This document shows, in pieces, positions 18,550-27,907 of a stretch of DNA of 64,000 bases. The number at the start of each line of letters is the position of its first letter. The first letter of the stretch is position 1. Location of the stretch: contig NZ_VUMV01000001.1 in NCBI RefSeq assembly GCF_009696005.1, forward strand, positions 186,001-250,000, given 5' to 3'. The notes under the pieces were generated by a model, which saw nothing but the letters and a program-made list of their open reading frames with translations, was not told where the DNA came from and searched no databases. Source of the DNA: Bilifractor porci. GTDB lineage: Bacteria > Bacillota > Clostridia > Lachnospirales > Lachnospiraceae. Both the position numbers and the translations under genes were made by a program.

Positions 18550-18578
18550 AAAAGGCTCCGGCAGATTCCTGTCGGAGC
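18550..18578 (-). terminator. rpsU terminator
   Basis: On the minus strand GCTCCGACAGG and CTGCCGGAGC pair and are followed by TTTT, 8 bases after the rpsU stop codon. It separates rpsU from the metallophosphoesterase-scpAB genes. Confidence 0.8.
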
Positions 18579-18585
18579 TTTTGTT

Positions 18586-18762
18586 TTAGTTATATTTACG
18601 TTTTCTGGCAGCTTCAGATTTTTTCTTACGACGAACACTTGGTTTCTCGTAATGCTCTCTTTTACGGATTTCCTGCTGGATTCCAGCTTTCGCACAGCTG
18701 CGTTTGAATCTACGTAAAGCGCTATCCAATGTCTCGTTTTCTTTTACGATTACATTAGCCAT
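18586..18762 (-). CDS. rpsU: 30S ribosomal protein bS21
   Basis: A 58-residue basic protein: [20 protein letters not shown], then [20 protein letters not shown], which is bS21. It helps mRNA binding on the 30S subunit. The frame is open further upstream but ATG 18762 gives the family start. It has its own strong promoter and terminator, so it is monocistronic. Confidence 0.96.
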   Translation of the reverse strand: MANVIVKENETLDSALRRFKRSCAKAGIQQEIRKREHYEKPSVRRKKKSEAARKRKYN

Positions 18763-18835
18763 ATGCCCAAACCTAACCTCCCTCCGGTTTTGGATTGTGC
18801 TAATACAACTGTTTGGGTATTTTTGCACTTTCTTT

Positions 18836-18863
18836 ATGATACCATTTTTTCCGCAAATGTCAA
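18836..18863 (-). promoter_or_regulatory. rpsU promoter
   Basis: Minus-strand TTGACA (perfect) and TATCAT with a 16-base spacer, about 75 bases upstream of rpsU. Confidence 0.8.
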
Positions 18864-18889
18864 TCAAAATGCGGAATTTTTATTGATTT

Positions 18890-21616
18890 TTACCGGATCA
18901 TCTCTGCGACAATGCCCGGAACCTTCTGGATCATCTCCGGTATTTTCTCCGGATTCTTGCCCCCGGCCTGTGCCATGTTGGGACGTCCGCCGCCGCCACC
19001 GCCGACAATCGCCGCAGCGGCCTTGATAATTTTCCCGGCCTGCGCGCCTCTCTTCTGCGCCTCATCCCCGGCCATGCACATCAGGCTGACCTTCCCGTTT
19101 TCTCCGGACGCAAGAAGAATGACTCCGTCGCCAAGCTTCTGTTTCAGCTCGTCTCCAAGGCTGCGCAGCTCGTTCATGTTTACATTCTCCAGAGCAGATG
19201 CCAGAACCTTTACGCCGTCCACATCCTGAACCTTGTTCATGATATCTCCCAGCGCATCCCTGGCTGCCTTGCTTTTCAGCGATTCATTCTCGGAGCGCGC
19301 CTCCTTCAGTTCCTTCTGAAGTCTGCCGATATGCTCCGGCACCTCCGACGGACTGGTTTTCAGAAGCTCCGCCGCCTCATTCAGTTTTTTCTCCAGCTCC
19401 TCATAATAGGCACGGACATTTTCTCCCGTCAGCGCCTCGATCCTTCTGACACCGGCAGCTACGCCGCTCTCGGAAATAATCTTAAAAAAACCGATCTGGC
19501 TGGTATTCTTTACATGCGTACCGCCGCACAGCTCTGTGGAGAAATCTCCCATGCGGACAACCCGTACCATGTCGCCGTACTTCTCTCCAAACAGAGCCAT
19601 CGCGCCTGTCTTGCGGGCTTCTTCCAGCGTCATAACCTCTGTTACGACATCCAACCCTTCCAGAATCTCTTTATTGACCAGATCCTCTGTCTTTTTGATC
19701 TCTTCCGAGGTCATCGCCTGGAAGTGGCTGAAATCAAACCTTGTGCGTCCTGCGTCCTGATAGGAACCCGCCTGCTCTACATGGGTACCCAGCACCTCTC
19801 GCAGCGCTTTCTGAAGAAGGTGAGTCGCACTGTGGTTCCGGCAGATTGCCATTCGGTTTCCTGCATCCACCTCCAGGTGAACCAGATCTCCCTGTTTCAG
19901 CATTCCCTTTTCCACATACCCGATATGCGCGATTTTATTACCCGCCACATGCTCTGTGGCAGTCACACGGAATACGGCAGCTCCCTTCCCAAGGGCAGCA
20001 CCCTCCGTCCCGCTGTCATCGCCAACCACTATACGGCCGATATCCCCGACCTGTCCGCCCATGGTTCCGTAGAACGGAGTCTCCAGCGTGATCACAGCAC
20101 CCTTCTGTCCGTCAGAAAGAGCCTGCACAACCGCATCCTCTTCGCCGTCCTCGGACGCAAAGGCCGCAAGTGCCGCAATTTTACTGTCAGAGACGGTTTT
20201 ATCATACCCGACAAAGGCCGAATTGACAGAAGGATCCATCTCCTCATAAACAGTAGCCGAAGCGCCCATATAGGTGGAGGACTTTCCGGATTTCTTGCGG
20301 TCCTCCCGCGCGGTGTCCTTCTGATGCTTCATGGCAGCCTGGAAGCCGGCCTCGTCCACGGAAAAGCCCCGCTCCTCCAGAATCTCCCTCGTATTATCCA
20401 GCGGGAAACCATAGGTATCGTACAGCCGGAACGCGTCCTCTCCGGAAAGCTCTTTGCTGCCTTCCTTTTCCAGCCTGTCCTCCATCTCCTGAAGAATATC
20501 CATGCCCTGCTCATAGGTCTTTTCAAACTTATCCTCTTCCGCCTGGATGACCTTCAGAATAAAATCTCTCTTTTCCTCCAGCTCCGGATAACCGTCCCTG
20601 GATTCCGCAATCACATTCTCCGCCAGTTTTGTCAGGAAGGATCCGCTGATTCCCAGCTTTCTTCCGTGGCGTACCGCACGGCGGATAATACGGCGCAGCA
20701 CATAGCCCCTTCCGTTATTGGAAGGCATAATACCGTCCGAGATCATAAAGGTCATGGCTCTGGCATGATCGGTACAGATACGGACAGAAACATCTGTCTG
20801 CTCAGTTCCCGGCTGCTCGTAGCTGATTCCGCCCGCAAGGGTGCAGACAAGATCACGCAGGGACTTCAAGGTATCCACATCAAAAATAGAACCCGCTTCC
20901 TGCACCGCTACAGCAAGACGCTCCAGACCCATTCCGGTATCAATATTCTTCTGCGCAAGATCCGTGTAGTGGTTGTGTCCGTCGTTGTTAAACTGGGAGA
21001 ACACAATATTCCAGACCTCCATAAAGCGGTCGCCCTCGCCGCCCATGACATCCTCCGGCCCGTTGCCGAATTCCGGTCCGCGGTCATAGTAAATCTCGCT
21101 GCACGGCCCGCAGGGACCTGACCCGTGCTCCCAGAAATTATCTTCCTTGCCGAACTTGTAAATCCGCTCCGCCGGAATATGCATGTCGTTCAGCCAGATC
21201 TGATAGGCCTCGTCGTCATCCACATAGACAGAAGGATAGAGACGATCCGCATCCAGTCCGACCACTTCCGTCAGAAACTCCCATGCCCAGGGAATCGCCT
21301 CCTTTTTGAAATAATCACCAAAGGAGAAATTACCCAGCATCTCAAAATAGGTGCCGTGACGGGCTGTTTTGCCGACATTCTCCAGATCACCGGTGCGGAT
21401 GCACTTCTGGCAGGTGGTTACCCTTCTTCTGGGGGGTATTTCCTGTCCGGTAAACCACGGCTTCATAGGAGCCATACCGGAATTGATAATAAGAAGAGAA
21501 TTGTCGTTATGCGGAATCAGCGAAAAACTGTTCAGACGCAGACATCCCTTTGTCTCAAAAAAATGAAGAAACATCTCCCGGAGCTCGTTCACTCCGTACT
21601 TTTTCCTTGGTGCCAT
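18890..21616 (-). CDS. alaS: alanyl-tRNA synthetase
   Basis: A 908-residue class II synthetase. Catalytic domain at the N-terminus (ELREMFLHFFETKGC, then TYFEMLGNFSFGDYF), a tRNA-recognition region, the editing domain with Zn motifs HSATH and CGGTH, a coiled coil, and the C-terminal DHHA1/C-Ala domain with a glycine run and GGRPNMAQAGG. It charges tRNA-Ala and clears mis-serylated tRNA. The frame is open for 48 more codons but ATG 21616 begins the conserved fold. A promoter lies 120 bases upstream; I see no T-box leader. Confidence 0.97.
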   Translation of the reverse strand: MAPRKKYGVNELREMFLHFFETKGCLRLNSFSLIPHNDNSLLIINSGMAPMKPWFTGQEIPPRRRVTTCQKCIRTGDLENVGKTARHGTYFEMLGNFSFGDYFKKEAIPWAWEFLTEVVGLDADRLYPSVYVDDDEAYQIWLNDMHIPAERIYKFGKEDNFWEHGSGPCGPCSEIYYDRGPEFGNGPEDVMGGEGDRFMEVWNIVFSQFNNDGHNHYTDLAQKNIDTGMGLERLAVAVQEAGSIFDVDTLKSLRDLVCTLAGGISYEQPGTEQTDVSVRICTDHARAMTFMISDGIMPSNNGRGYVLRRIIRRAVRHGRKLGISGSFLTKLAENVIAESRDGYPELEEKRDFILKVIQAEEDKFEKTYEQGMDILQEMEDRLEKEGSKELSGEDAFRLYDTYGFPLDNTREILEERGFSVDEAGFQAAMKHQKDTAREDRKKSGKSSTYMGASATVYEEMDPSVNSAFVGYDKTVSDSKIAALAAFASEDGEEDAVVQALSDGQKGAVITLETPFYGTMGGQVGDIGRIVVGDDSGTEGAALGKGAAVFRVTATEHVAGNKIAHIGYVEKGMLKQGDLVHLEVDAGNRMAICRNHSATHLLQKALREVLGTHVEQAGSYQDAGRTRFDFSHFQAMTSEEIKKTEDLVNKEILEGLDVVTEVMTLEEARKTGAMALFGEKYGDMVRVVRMGDFSTELCGGTHVKNTSQIGFFKIISESGVAAGVRRIEALTGENVRAYYEELEKKLNEAAELLKTSPSEVPEHIGRLQKELKEARSENESLKSKAARDALGDIMNKVQDVDGVKVLASALENVNMNELRSLGDELKQKLGDGVILLASGENGKVSLMCMAGDEAQKRGAQAGKIIKAAAAIVGGGGGGRPNMAQAGGKNPEKIPEMIQKVPGIVAEMIR

Positions 21617-21731
21617 AATATTTTCCCTTTTTATCCGCCTGAAAACAGGCTGAAATTCTGATGATATAGTAACCACGCCCCACAGGAAAGACTGCCGGAA
21701 ACGGCAGAAACCCCCGTTCACGCAATGTAAA

Positions 21732-21760
21732 ATAATAACACGAACCCGGACAGTTTGCAA
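21732..21760 (-). promoter_or_regulatory. alaS promoter
   Basis: Minus-strand TTGCAA and TATTAT with a 17-base spacer. The -35 box overlaps the foot of the hairpin that ends the adhesin gene. The leader holds a small hairpin (CTGCCG-CGGCAG) but is too short, about 110 nt, for a T-box. Confidence 0.65.
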
Positions 21761-21796
21761 TTACCCTGTCAGTTCCGAAAAACCGACAGGGTAATT
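21759..21796 (-). terminator. hairpin after the adhesin gene
   Basis: A perfect 12-bp stem (AATTACCCTGTC pairing with GACAGGGTAATT) with a 14-base loop, ten bases after the adhesin stop codon. No long T run follows, so termination strength is uncertain. Confidence 0.65.
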
Positions 21797-21806
21797 ACAA
21801 TTTACT

Positions 21807-24800
21807 TTATTCTGCCTTTCCGTCCCTGCGTTTCTTCCACATAAGAAGCAGAAGAAGCAGTGCAAGTGCGGAAACTCCAGCTATTCCGTACAGGTAAATA
21901 TTAGAATTATCACCTGTTTTTGGAGAAGAATCTCCTCCTCTGACCGTCAGAGCTGTTTTAACCTTTGTATTTGTCTTTGTATTTGTCAGAGTCCCTCCGT
22001 TCTTCACAGTCGATGAACTTTGCACATATCCGGCAATGTTTTTCTCCTGAACAAAGTAAGAAATTTCCTTCCCGTCTTTGTATTTCGGCAGTCCGGAATA
22101 GGTGACCGTATAGGTGTTATCCCCATTATCTTTAACAACCGGGGCATAGCCGTTTACCTTTCCATCCCCGTCCATAAGGGAGAGGCTCTGCATAAAGCTC
22201 CCAACACCGGGACGTGTTCCATCCTTATTTCCGTCATCTACCCATTTCTTTGTGAAGGTTAACGACGTTGTTTCGGGTGTATAGGTATTTATAACCGTAA
22301 ACCCGGTTTTCGCATCACCGGTTACCTGTGAAGTATACCCGGGAACCTCCGTGAGCTCCCTTACCGTATAAGTAATTGCCTTCCCGGCTTTCTTCTCTGC
22401 CAGATTGTTCCACGTATAGGTCCAGTTCACGCCTTCGCTGAGGGTCACCGGGTCTCCTGTTTCCACACCATCCGCATAAAGCTGTACCTGTACAGATTCC
22501 GGCCGCTTTCCATCCTGGTTATTCCGATCCTCCCAGGCCTTGGTGACCGTCACGCTGGTCTCTCCAGGCGTATAGGAATTTGTAATGTTATAATCCTTGA
22601 TTTCTGTGCTGTATTCTGCTACTGCATCTTCCGTGACGGTATAAGTAATCTCCTGGCCGTCCTCATACTTCGGAAGATTTTCAAAGCTGTATGTCCAGTT
22701 GCCATCCGCATCCGCCTTCACTGTCGTGTGGGTCTTTTCTACGTTATTGGCAAACAGCCTGACCGTGATACTCTCCGGACGCTTCCCGTCCTGGTTGTTC
22801 CCGTCATTCCAGGTCTTTTTGCCGGACACTGAGGTTGTTTCCGGTGTGTGGGTATTTATGACCGTAAACCCGGTTTTCGCATCCCCGGTTACCTGTGAAG
22901 TATACCCGGGAACCTCCGTGAGCTCCCTTACCGTATAAGTAATTGCCTTCCCGGCTTTCTTCTCTGCCAGGTGCTCCCAGGTGTGTGTCCAGTTCACTGC
23001 CTCACCCAGGGTTACCGGGGTTCCTTCCTCCACACCATCCGCATATAGCTGCACCTGCACAGGCTGGCGTTTCCCATCCTGGTTGTTCTGATCGTCCCAG
23101 GCCTTGGTGACCGTCACGCTGGTCTCTCCCGGCGTATAGGAATTTGTAATGTTATAATCCCTGATTTCTGTGCTGTATTCTGCTACTGCATCCTCCGTGA
23201 CGGTATAAGTAATCTCCTTGCCGTCCTCATACTTCGGAAGGTTTTCAAAGCTGTATGTCCAGTTGCCATCCGCATCCGCCTTCACTGTCGTGTGGGTCTT
23301 TTCTTCGTTATTGGCAAGCAGCCTGACCGTGATACTCTCCGGACGCTTCCCGTCCTGGTTGTTCCCGTCATTCCAGGTCTTTTTGCCGGACACTGAGGTT
23401 GTTTCCGGTGTGTGGGTATTTATAACCGTAAACCCGGTTTTCGCATCCCCGGTTACCTGTGAAGTATACCCGGGAACCTCCGTGAGCTCCCTTACCGTAT
23501 AAGTAATTGCCTTCCCGGCTTTCTTCTCTGCCAGGTGCTCCCAGGTGTGTGTCCAGTTCACTGCCTCACCCAGGGTTACCGGGGTTCCTTCCTCCACACC
23601 ATCCGCATATAGCTGCACCTGCACAGGCTGGCGTTTCCCATCCTGGTTATTCTGATCGTCCCAGGCCTTGGTGACCGTCACGCTGGTCTCTCCCGGCGTG
23701 TAGGAATTTGTAATGTTATAATCCTTGATTTCTGTGCTGTATTCTGCTACTGCATCCTCCGTGACGGTATAAGTAATCTCCTTGCCGTCCTCATACTTCG
23801 GAAGGTTTTCAAAGCTGTATGTCCAGTTGCCATCCGCATCCGCCTTCACTGTCGTGCGGGTCTTTTCTTCGTTATTGGCAAGCAGCCTGACCGTGATGCT
23901 TCCCGGACGCTTCTTGTCCTGATTGTTATTGTCATTCCAGATCTTTTTACCGGATACAGTAACAGTCTCCGGCGTATAATGATTCTTCAGCTTACCGTCG
24001 TTCTTAACCGTATCTGAAACACTGGTATAGGGAGGTATACTGTCCTCAGTTACCGAATAGGTCTTGCCACTAGGAAGGCCTGGTAAATCCTTATACTGAA
24101 CAGTCCACGTACCATCTCCGTTATCCTTGACGGTCGGCGTATATCCTGTCACCTCGACGCCATCCGCTTTCAGATGAAGTTTGGAAACAAAGGTCGAAGG
24201 CACCGGGCGTTTTCCGTCCTGATTGTTCCCATCCTCCCATACCTTAGTAAATGTAAAATTCACAGTAGGCGACACAGCCAGGCTTGCCGTTATTGAAACC
24301 GGCGTCTGCCGAATAACTGCGCCGATCATGTTCTGGTACCCTTTTCCATCGCTAGCTTGCGCCTTGCTGTCCGCCACATACACCTTGAGATCCGAATCCA
24401 TCCAGGGAATCGTGGCTGAAAGCGTAATGGAAGGTGTTTTCTCCGGCTTGTCAGAGGAAACCAGTGAAAAGCCCTCGCCCGCACTAATTTGTGTCTTCCC
24501 GGACTCTTCCGTTATGCCATCCGGAAGAGCTAACTTAAACTTTGCGTTATATTTGGCCGGCGCCGTAAGCGTCAGTTTCCCCGTGTGCCACTTCTGATCA
24601 TCGGTGCTGTAATAAAATGTGGGGTCTCCCGACACGCTGACATTGCTGGCATCCGGCTGATCAGTGAGAATCATATCCCTTGTATCTGCGCCAAGTAAAT
24701 TTTTAACCAGCTGGGTGTCCATAACATCACTACCATTTTTCGGTAAACCGGCATTCTTTAACACCCACCAAATGGCATCACGCGTACCGTCATAAGCCTG

Positions 24801-25808
24801 CGATTCTGTTATAAGATAATCAGTCAGATATGCCTCTGTATAGGACTGTACAGGATCATACGTATAAGCCATGCAATATGCCGCTCTAATGAAAGGAAGC
24901 TGCATCAGCTGCTGATAATTCAGCCCGGAAGGTGTGGTACCTCCTGTGAAGTAATTTCCCACTTCTATTAAAAAGTTCCTTAACAGTTCCATTTTGCTGC
25001 TGTCGGTACGATCAGCATAGCTAAAGGTATTGGTACCGAGAGTATTCGGAAAATCTTCTCGAAGATACTGAGGTGGCGTCAGCAGCTGATCAAATTCTTC
25101 CTCCGAAATTACAGGAGCACTGTCCACAATCTGATACAGACCATACCCATTGTATGGGTAACCTGCATACAGAAGATTTTCCAGCTTGGTTTTCAGTGTT
25201 TTCTGGTCTTCACCCGTAATGCCATTCGCATTAAAAAAATCTTCAAATGTCGTTTCTGAATAAAGAGGCACATCCGGTGAATCAATAGTTGCATGCGGCC
25301 AGTGCAGTTCATTATTCATGCAGTATAAGATTATCTTATTGCCATCACTATCGGTAACTGAATGAATTGCTTTACCGTCATAGTCGATTTTAACAGGAGG
25401 TGTATTCTCCGCTGCACTGATGTTAATCTCTGTTCCGTCATCAGCCTTTGTATTAAATGATACCGCCGGGTATGATTCTCCAGGCTCGTTTGCCTTTTCT
25501 CCGGGTCTGAAATCTGCACCATAATCAGAAATATCGGTGCTTTCGGAAACGGAAACAGACCCGTTTTCTGTTTCCACACCTTCTCCATCAGACGAAGCGC
25601 TTGTTTCTACGGTTGTCTTGTCTGTCCCGCCCTGTTCCTGTGCTGCATCCGTTGTTTCTTCCGTCTGGGCTGCGTCAGTCTGTTCCTCCGTCTGGTAACC
25701 AGTCGATGCCTGTTCTGTGGTCCCCTCTGCCAGAGCTGTCTGCGGGAGCATGCTGACAGTCAGAGCCAAAGCCAGAAGCAGTCCACCAATCTTTTTTCGA
25801 TTTTTCAA
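21807..25808 (-). CDS. cell-wall anchored adhesin with thioester-like domain and eight Cna-B repeats
   Basis: A 1333-residue surface protein. Signal peptide (about 1-28, LAAL-type ending ALA), an acidic Thr/Glu low-complexity stalk (about 29-95), a TQXA/thioester-like domain (about 130-370) with the Cys motif LYCMNNELHWP (Cys163) but TRDAIWW where TQxAIW is expected (Arg343), a spacer domain, then eight Cna-B folds of about 92-96 residues. The KxW motifs and TVTEDA or TVRELT segments provide likely Lys-Asn/Asp isopeptide sites. Repeats 2-7 alternate two types, A (GKKxW) and B (TKAW). The C-terminus has sorting signal SPKTGD, a helix and KKRRDGK. The start is TTG at 25808, after AAAGGCGG; an ATG at 25829 lacks an SD. 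No sortase is in the window. Confidence 0.88.
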   Translation of the reverse strand: MKNRKKIGGLLLALALTVSMLPQTALAEGTTEQASTGYQTEEQTDAAQTEETTDAAQEQGGTDKTTVETSASSDGEGVETENGSVSVSESTDISDYGADFRPGEKANEPGESYPAVSFNTKADDGTEINISAAENTPPVKIDYDGKAIHSVTDSDGNKIILYCMNNELHWPHATIDSPDVPLYSETTFEDFFNANGITGEDQKTLKTKLENLLYAGYPYNGYGLYQIVDSAPVISEEEFDQLLTPPQYLREDFPNTLGTNTFSYADRTDSSKMELLRNFLIEVGNYFTGGTTPSGLNYQQLMQLPFIRAAYCMAYTYDPVQSYTEAYLTDYLITESQAYDGTRDAIWWVLKNAGLPKNGSDVMDTQLVKNLLGADTRDMILTDQPDASNVSVSGDPTFYYSTDDQKWHTGKLTLTAPAKYNAKFKLALPDGITEESGKTQISAGEGFSLVSSDKPEKTPSITLSATIPWMDSDLKVYVADSKAQASDGKGYQNMIGAVIRQTPVSITASLAVSPTVNFTFTKVWEDGNNQDGKRPVPSTFVSKLHLKADGVEVTGYTPTVKDNGDGTWTVQYKDLPGLPSGKTYSVTEDSIPPYTSVSDTVKNDGKLKNHYTPETVTVSGKKIWNDNNNQDKKRPGSITVRLLANNEEKTRTTVKADADGNWTYSFENLPKYEDGKEITYTVTEDAVAEYSTEIKDYNITNSYTPGETSVTVTKAWDDQNNQDGKRQPVQVQLYADGVEEGTPVTLGEAVNWTHTWEHLAEKKAGKAITYTVRELTEVPGYTSQVTGDAKTGFTVINTHTPETTSVSGKKTWNDGNNQDGKRPESITVRLLANNEEKTHTTVKADADGNWTYSFENLPKYEDGKEITYTVTEDAVAEYSTEIRDYNITNSYTPGETSVTVTKAWDDQNNQDGKRQPVQVQLYADGVEEGTPVTLGEAVNWTHTWEHLAEKKAGKAITYTVRELTEVPGYTSQVTGDAKTGFTVINTHTPETTSVSGKKTWNDGNNQDGKRPESITVRLFANNVEKTHTTVKADADGNWTYSFENLPKYEDGQEITYTVTEDAVAEYSTEIKDYNITNSYTPGETSVTVTKAWEDRNNQDGKRPESVQVQLYADGVETGDPVTLSEGVNWTYTWNNLAEKKAGKAITYTVRELTEVPGYTSQVTGDAKTGFTVINTYTPETTSLTFTKKWVDDGNKDGTRPGVGSFMQSLSLMDGDGKVNGYAPVVKDNGDNTYTVTYSGLPKYKDGKEISYFVQEKNIAGYVQSSSTVKNGGTLTNTKTNTKVKTALTVRGGDSSPKTGDNSNIYLYGIAGVSALALLLLLLMWKKRRDGKAE
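22267..23958 (-). repeat. three 564-bp tandem repeats inside the adhesin gene
   Basis: Each unit encodes one A-type plus one B-type Cna-B domain (92 + 96 = 188 residues). The same landmark bases recur at 22267, 22831 and 23395, exactly 564 apart. The middle and outer copies are nearly identical at the DNA level, including synonymous positions, so they are recent duplications or kept alike by recombination. Confidence 0.9.
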
Positions 25809-26128
25809 AATTAGCCGCCTTTCATGCACATAGAATCGAAATAGTTGCTGAATACTTAACGATAGACAAATCAGTATTAATTCTTATTTTCTTATACCAT
25901 ACGGAAAAAGGAAAGTAAATTCTTTTGCTTGAATTTCTGTTACAAAACCGATTCATGAATTGTATCAACCGGATTTGCACCATAGAAAACTGAAATGATA
26001 AGACGGGACATCGTCCAAAAATGACCGAATCCTCCGCATCCGCAGAGTTTCCGGCCATTTTCATTCATTACAGATATCGCGTTTTCAAAATGATTCCGCT
26101 TTCTGCGTCCTGGCTGCGCTTATTGTTT
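25809..26128. other. intergenic region between tyrS and the adhesin
   Basis: A 320-base gap. The left part holds the adhesin promoter and an AT-rich leader of about 80 nt; the right part is the region downstream of tyrS, where I see no clean terminator, only a weak CTCTGC-GCGGAG stem near 26030. No small gene is supported. Confidence 0.5.
25891..25919 (-). promoter_or_regulatory. adhesin promoter
   Basis: Minus-strand TTTACT and TATAAG with a 17-base spacer in AT-rich DNA, about 80 bases upstream of the TTG start. Confidence 0.6.
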
Positions 26129-27370
26129 TTACCCTTTGCTTCCCAGCACGACCTTGCGGATATTTTTCTTTCCCTTCTTAATCAGCAGTCCCTCTTTCGG
26201 GATGTCCTGCTTCTTTACCTCGAAGGTAAAGTCGTCTATTTTGCTGTCTCCCACGCTGATGCTGTGGTCTTTGGTGATGGCTCTTCTTCCCTCAGAGCGA
26301 GAGACGGCCTGCCCGGTTTTTACCAGAAGGCTGATGATGTCTATACCATCGTTCTCGTTGAAGTCCTCTGCGGTAAGCTCCACGGAAGGAACGGTGTCCA
26401 GACTTCCGGAACCCATGAAGACAGCCTTTGCTCCGGCCTCCGCCTTCTTCGCCTCATCCTCGCCGTGCACCAGAGAGGTCAGCTCATAGGCCAGGATGGA
26501 CTTTGCCGTGTTCAGCTGGCTTCCCTCCCACTTGTCCATCTCGTCGATCTGTTCCAGCGGAAGGAAGGTCATCATCCGCAGGAATTTCAGCACATCCGCG
26601 TCGTCCACGTTTCTCCAGTACTGGTAGAAATCATACGGCGCGTACTTGTCCGGATCCAGCCAGACAGCTCCTCCCGCGGTTTTTCCCATCTTAGTTCCAT
26701 CGTGCTTCAGAAGAAGGTTGATGGTCAGGGCGTAGGCGTCCTTACTCAGCTTTTTGCGGATCAGGTTGATGCCGCCCAGCATATTGGACCACTGGTCATC
26801 ACCGCCAAACTGCATCTGGCAGCCGTAATCCTGATACAGACGGTAAAAGTCATAGCTCTGCATCAGCATGTAGGAAAACTCCAGGAAAGAAAGCCCCGTC
26901 TGCATACGGTTTACGTAGCAGCGTGCCCGGAGCATCTCGTTTACATTGAACTGGGAACCGATTTCTCTCATAAAATCCAGAAAATTCAGGTCGCGCAGCC
27001 AGTCCGCGTTGTTGACAATCTGCGCCTTGCCGGGTCCGAAGTCAATAAAGCGGGACATCTGTTTCCGGAAGCATTCCACGTTGTGGTCGATCATGTCTAC
27101 GGTCATCATTTTCCGCATATCGGAACGCCCGGAGGGGTCGCCGATCATGGCAGTACCTCCGCCCACCAGTGCAATGGGGCGGTTTCCGGCGTTCTGCAGG
27201 CGCTTCATAAGGAGAAGTGCCATAAAATGTCCTACGTGCAGGGAATCTGCGGTCGGGTCGAATCCGATATAAAAGGTTGCCTTGCCGTTGTTAATCAGCT
27301 CTGCAATTTCCTTTTCGTCTGTCATCTGTGCCAGCAGACCACGTGCCTGCAGCTCCTCATAGAGTGTCAT
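26129..27370 (-). CDS. tyrS: tyrosyl-tRNA synthetase
   Basis: A 413-residue class I synthetase with HIGH-type motif HVGH (residues 45-48), KMSKS-type motif KMGKT after LLLKHDGT, and a C-terminal S4 RNA-binding domain (SISVGDSKIDDFTFEVKKQD). It charges tRNA-Tyr. It follows rnhA by 23 bases and is probably the last gene of the hem-rnhA-tyrS run. No T-box leader, unusual for a Firmicute tyrS, because there is no room for one. Confidence 0.96.
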   Translation of the reverse strand: MTLYEELQARGLLAQMTDEKEIAELINNGKATFYIGFDPTADSLHVGHFMALLLMKRLQNAGNRPIALVGGGTAMIGDPSGRSDMRKMMTVDMIDHNVECFRKQMSRFIDFGPGKAQIVNNADWLRDLNFLDFMREIGSQFNVNEMLRARCYVNRMQTGLSFLEFSYMLMQSYDFYRLYQDYGCQMQFGGDDQWSNMLGGINLIRKKLSKDAYALTINLLLKHDGTKMGKTAGGAVWLDPDKYAPYDFYQYWRNVDDADVLKFLRMMTFLPLEQIDEMDKWEGSQLNTAKSILAYELTSLVHGEDEAKKAEAGAKAVFMGSGSLDTVPSVELTAEDFNENDGIDIISLLVKTGQAVSRSEGRRAITKDHSISVGDSKIDDFTFEVKKQDIPKEGLLIKKGKKNIRKVVLGSKG

Positions 27371-27393
27371 CGTTTTCCTCCAATTTTTATTTA

Positions 27394-27888
27394 TTATGAT
27401 GATGCCTGTGCGATAAATCCCGGATCCGGAATCAGACCGTCGCCGTCCGCCGCGGAGGTGGCGAGCCTGTCACAGCGCTCGTTCATCTCATGGCCATTGT
27501 GTCCCTTAACCCACACAAAGTTTACCCTGTGCGGCTCCTTTGCCTTTAACAGCCGCTTCCAGAGATCCACGTTCTTGACCGGTTCCTTCTTTCCTCTTGT
27601 CCAGCCATTTGCCACCCACCTGTCGATCCAGTGCTCCTGAAAAGGCCGGATCAGGTACTGCGAATCCGAATAAAGCGTCACCTCACAGGGCTTCCGCAGT
27701 TCTTCCAGCCCGACGATGGCAGCCATCAGCTCCATCCGGTTATTCGTTGTCTGAATGTACCCCTGGGAGAGTTCTTTCTCGTGAAGTCCTCCTCTGGAAT
27801 CCATGTACCGGAGGACACATCCGTAACCGCCCGGTCCGTCCGGGTTGCCGCGGGCCGCCCCGTCTGTGTAAATATCTACATGCTGCAT
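27394..27888 (-). CDS. rnhA: ribonuclease HI
   Basis: A 164-residue RNase HI with the catalytic set DGAARGNP (Asp), NNRMELMA (Glu), SDSQY (Asp) and NERCDRLA (Asp). It cuts the RNA strand of RNA-DNA hybrids. The extra basic segment [15 protein letters not shown] is the handle region of type HI enzymes. The frame is open upstream into hemL, but ATG 27888 has GGGAGGAAACG ahead of it. It lies 19 bases after hemL. Confidence 0.94.
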   Translation of the reverse strand: MQHVDIYTDGAARGNPDGPGGYGCVLRYMDSRGGLHEKELSQGYIQTTNNRMELMAAIVGLEELRKPCEVTLYSDSQYLIRPFQEHWIDRWVANGWTRGKKEPVKNVDLWKRLLKAKEPHRVNFVWVKGHNGHEMNERCDRLATSAADGDGLIPDPGFIAQASS

Positions 27889-27907
27889 CGTTTCCTCCCA
27901 TCCTGAT

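Noticed and set aside
21617-21758. T-box leader for alaS (and likewise tyrS and leuS)
   Set aside because: The leaders are too short and lack the conserved T-box sequence; tyrS has only 23 bases upstream.
22267-23958. Possible CRISPR or satellite array
   Set aside because: The period is 564 bases and lies in frame within the adhesin, encoding Cna-B domains; there are no short repeat-spacer units. The 41-bp repeats at 49416 are contiguous without spacers, so they are not CRISPR either.
21807-25808. A sortase or pilin partner for the adhesin
   Set aside because: No sortase-like gene is found on either side; flanking genes are alaS and tyrS, so the adhesin must use a sortase encoded elsewhere.
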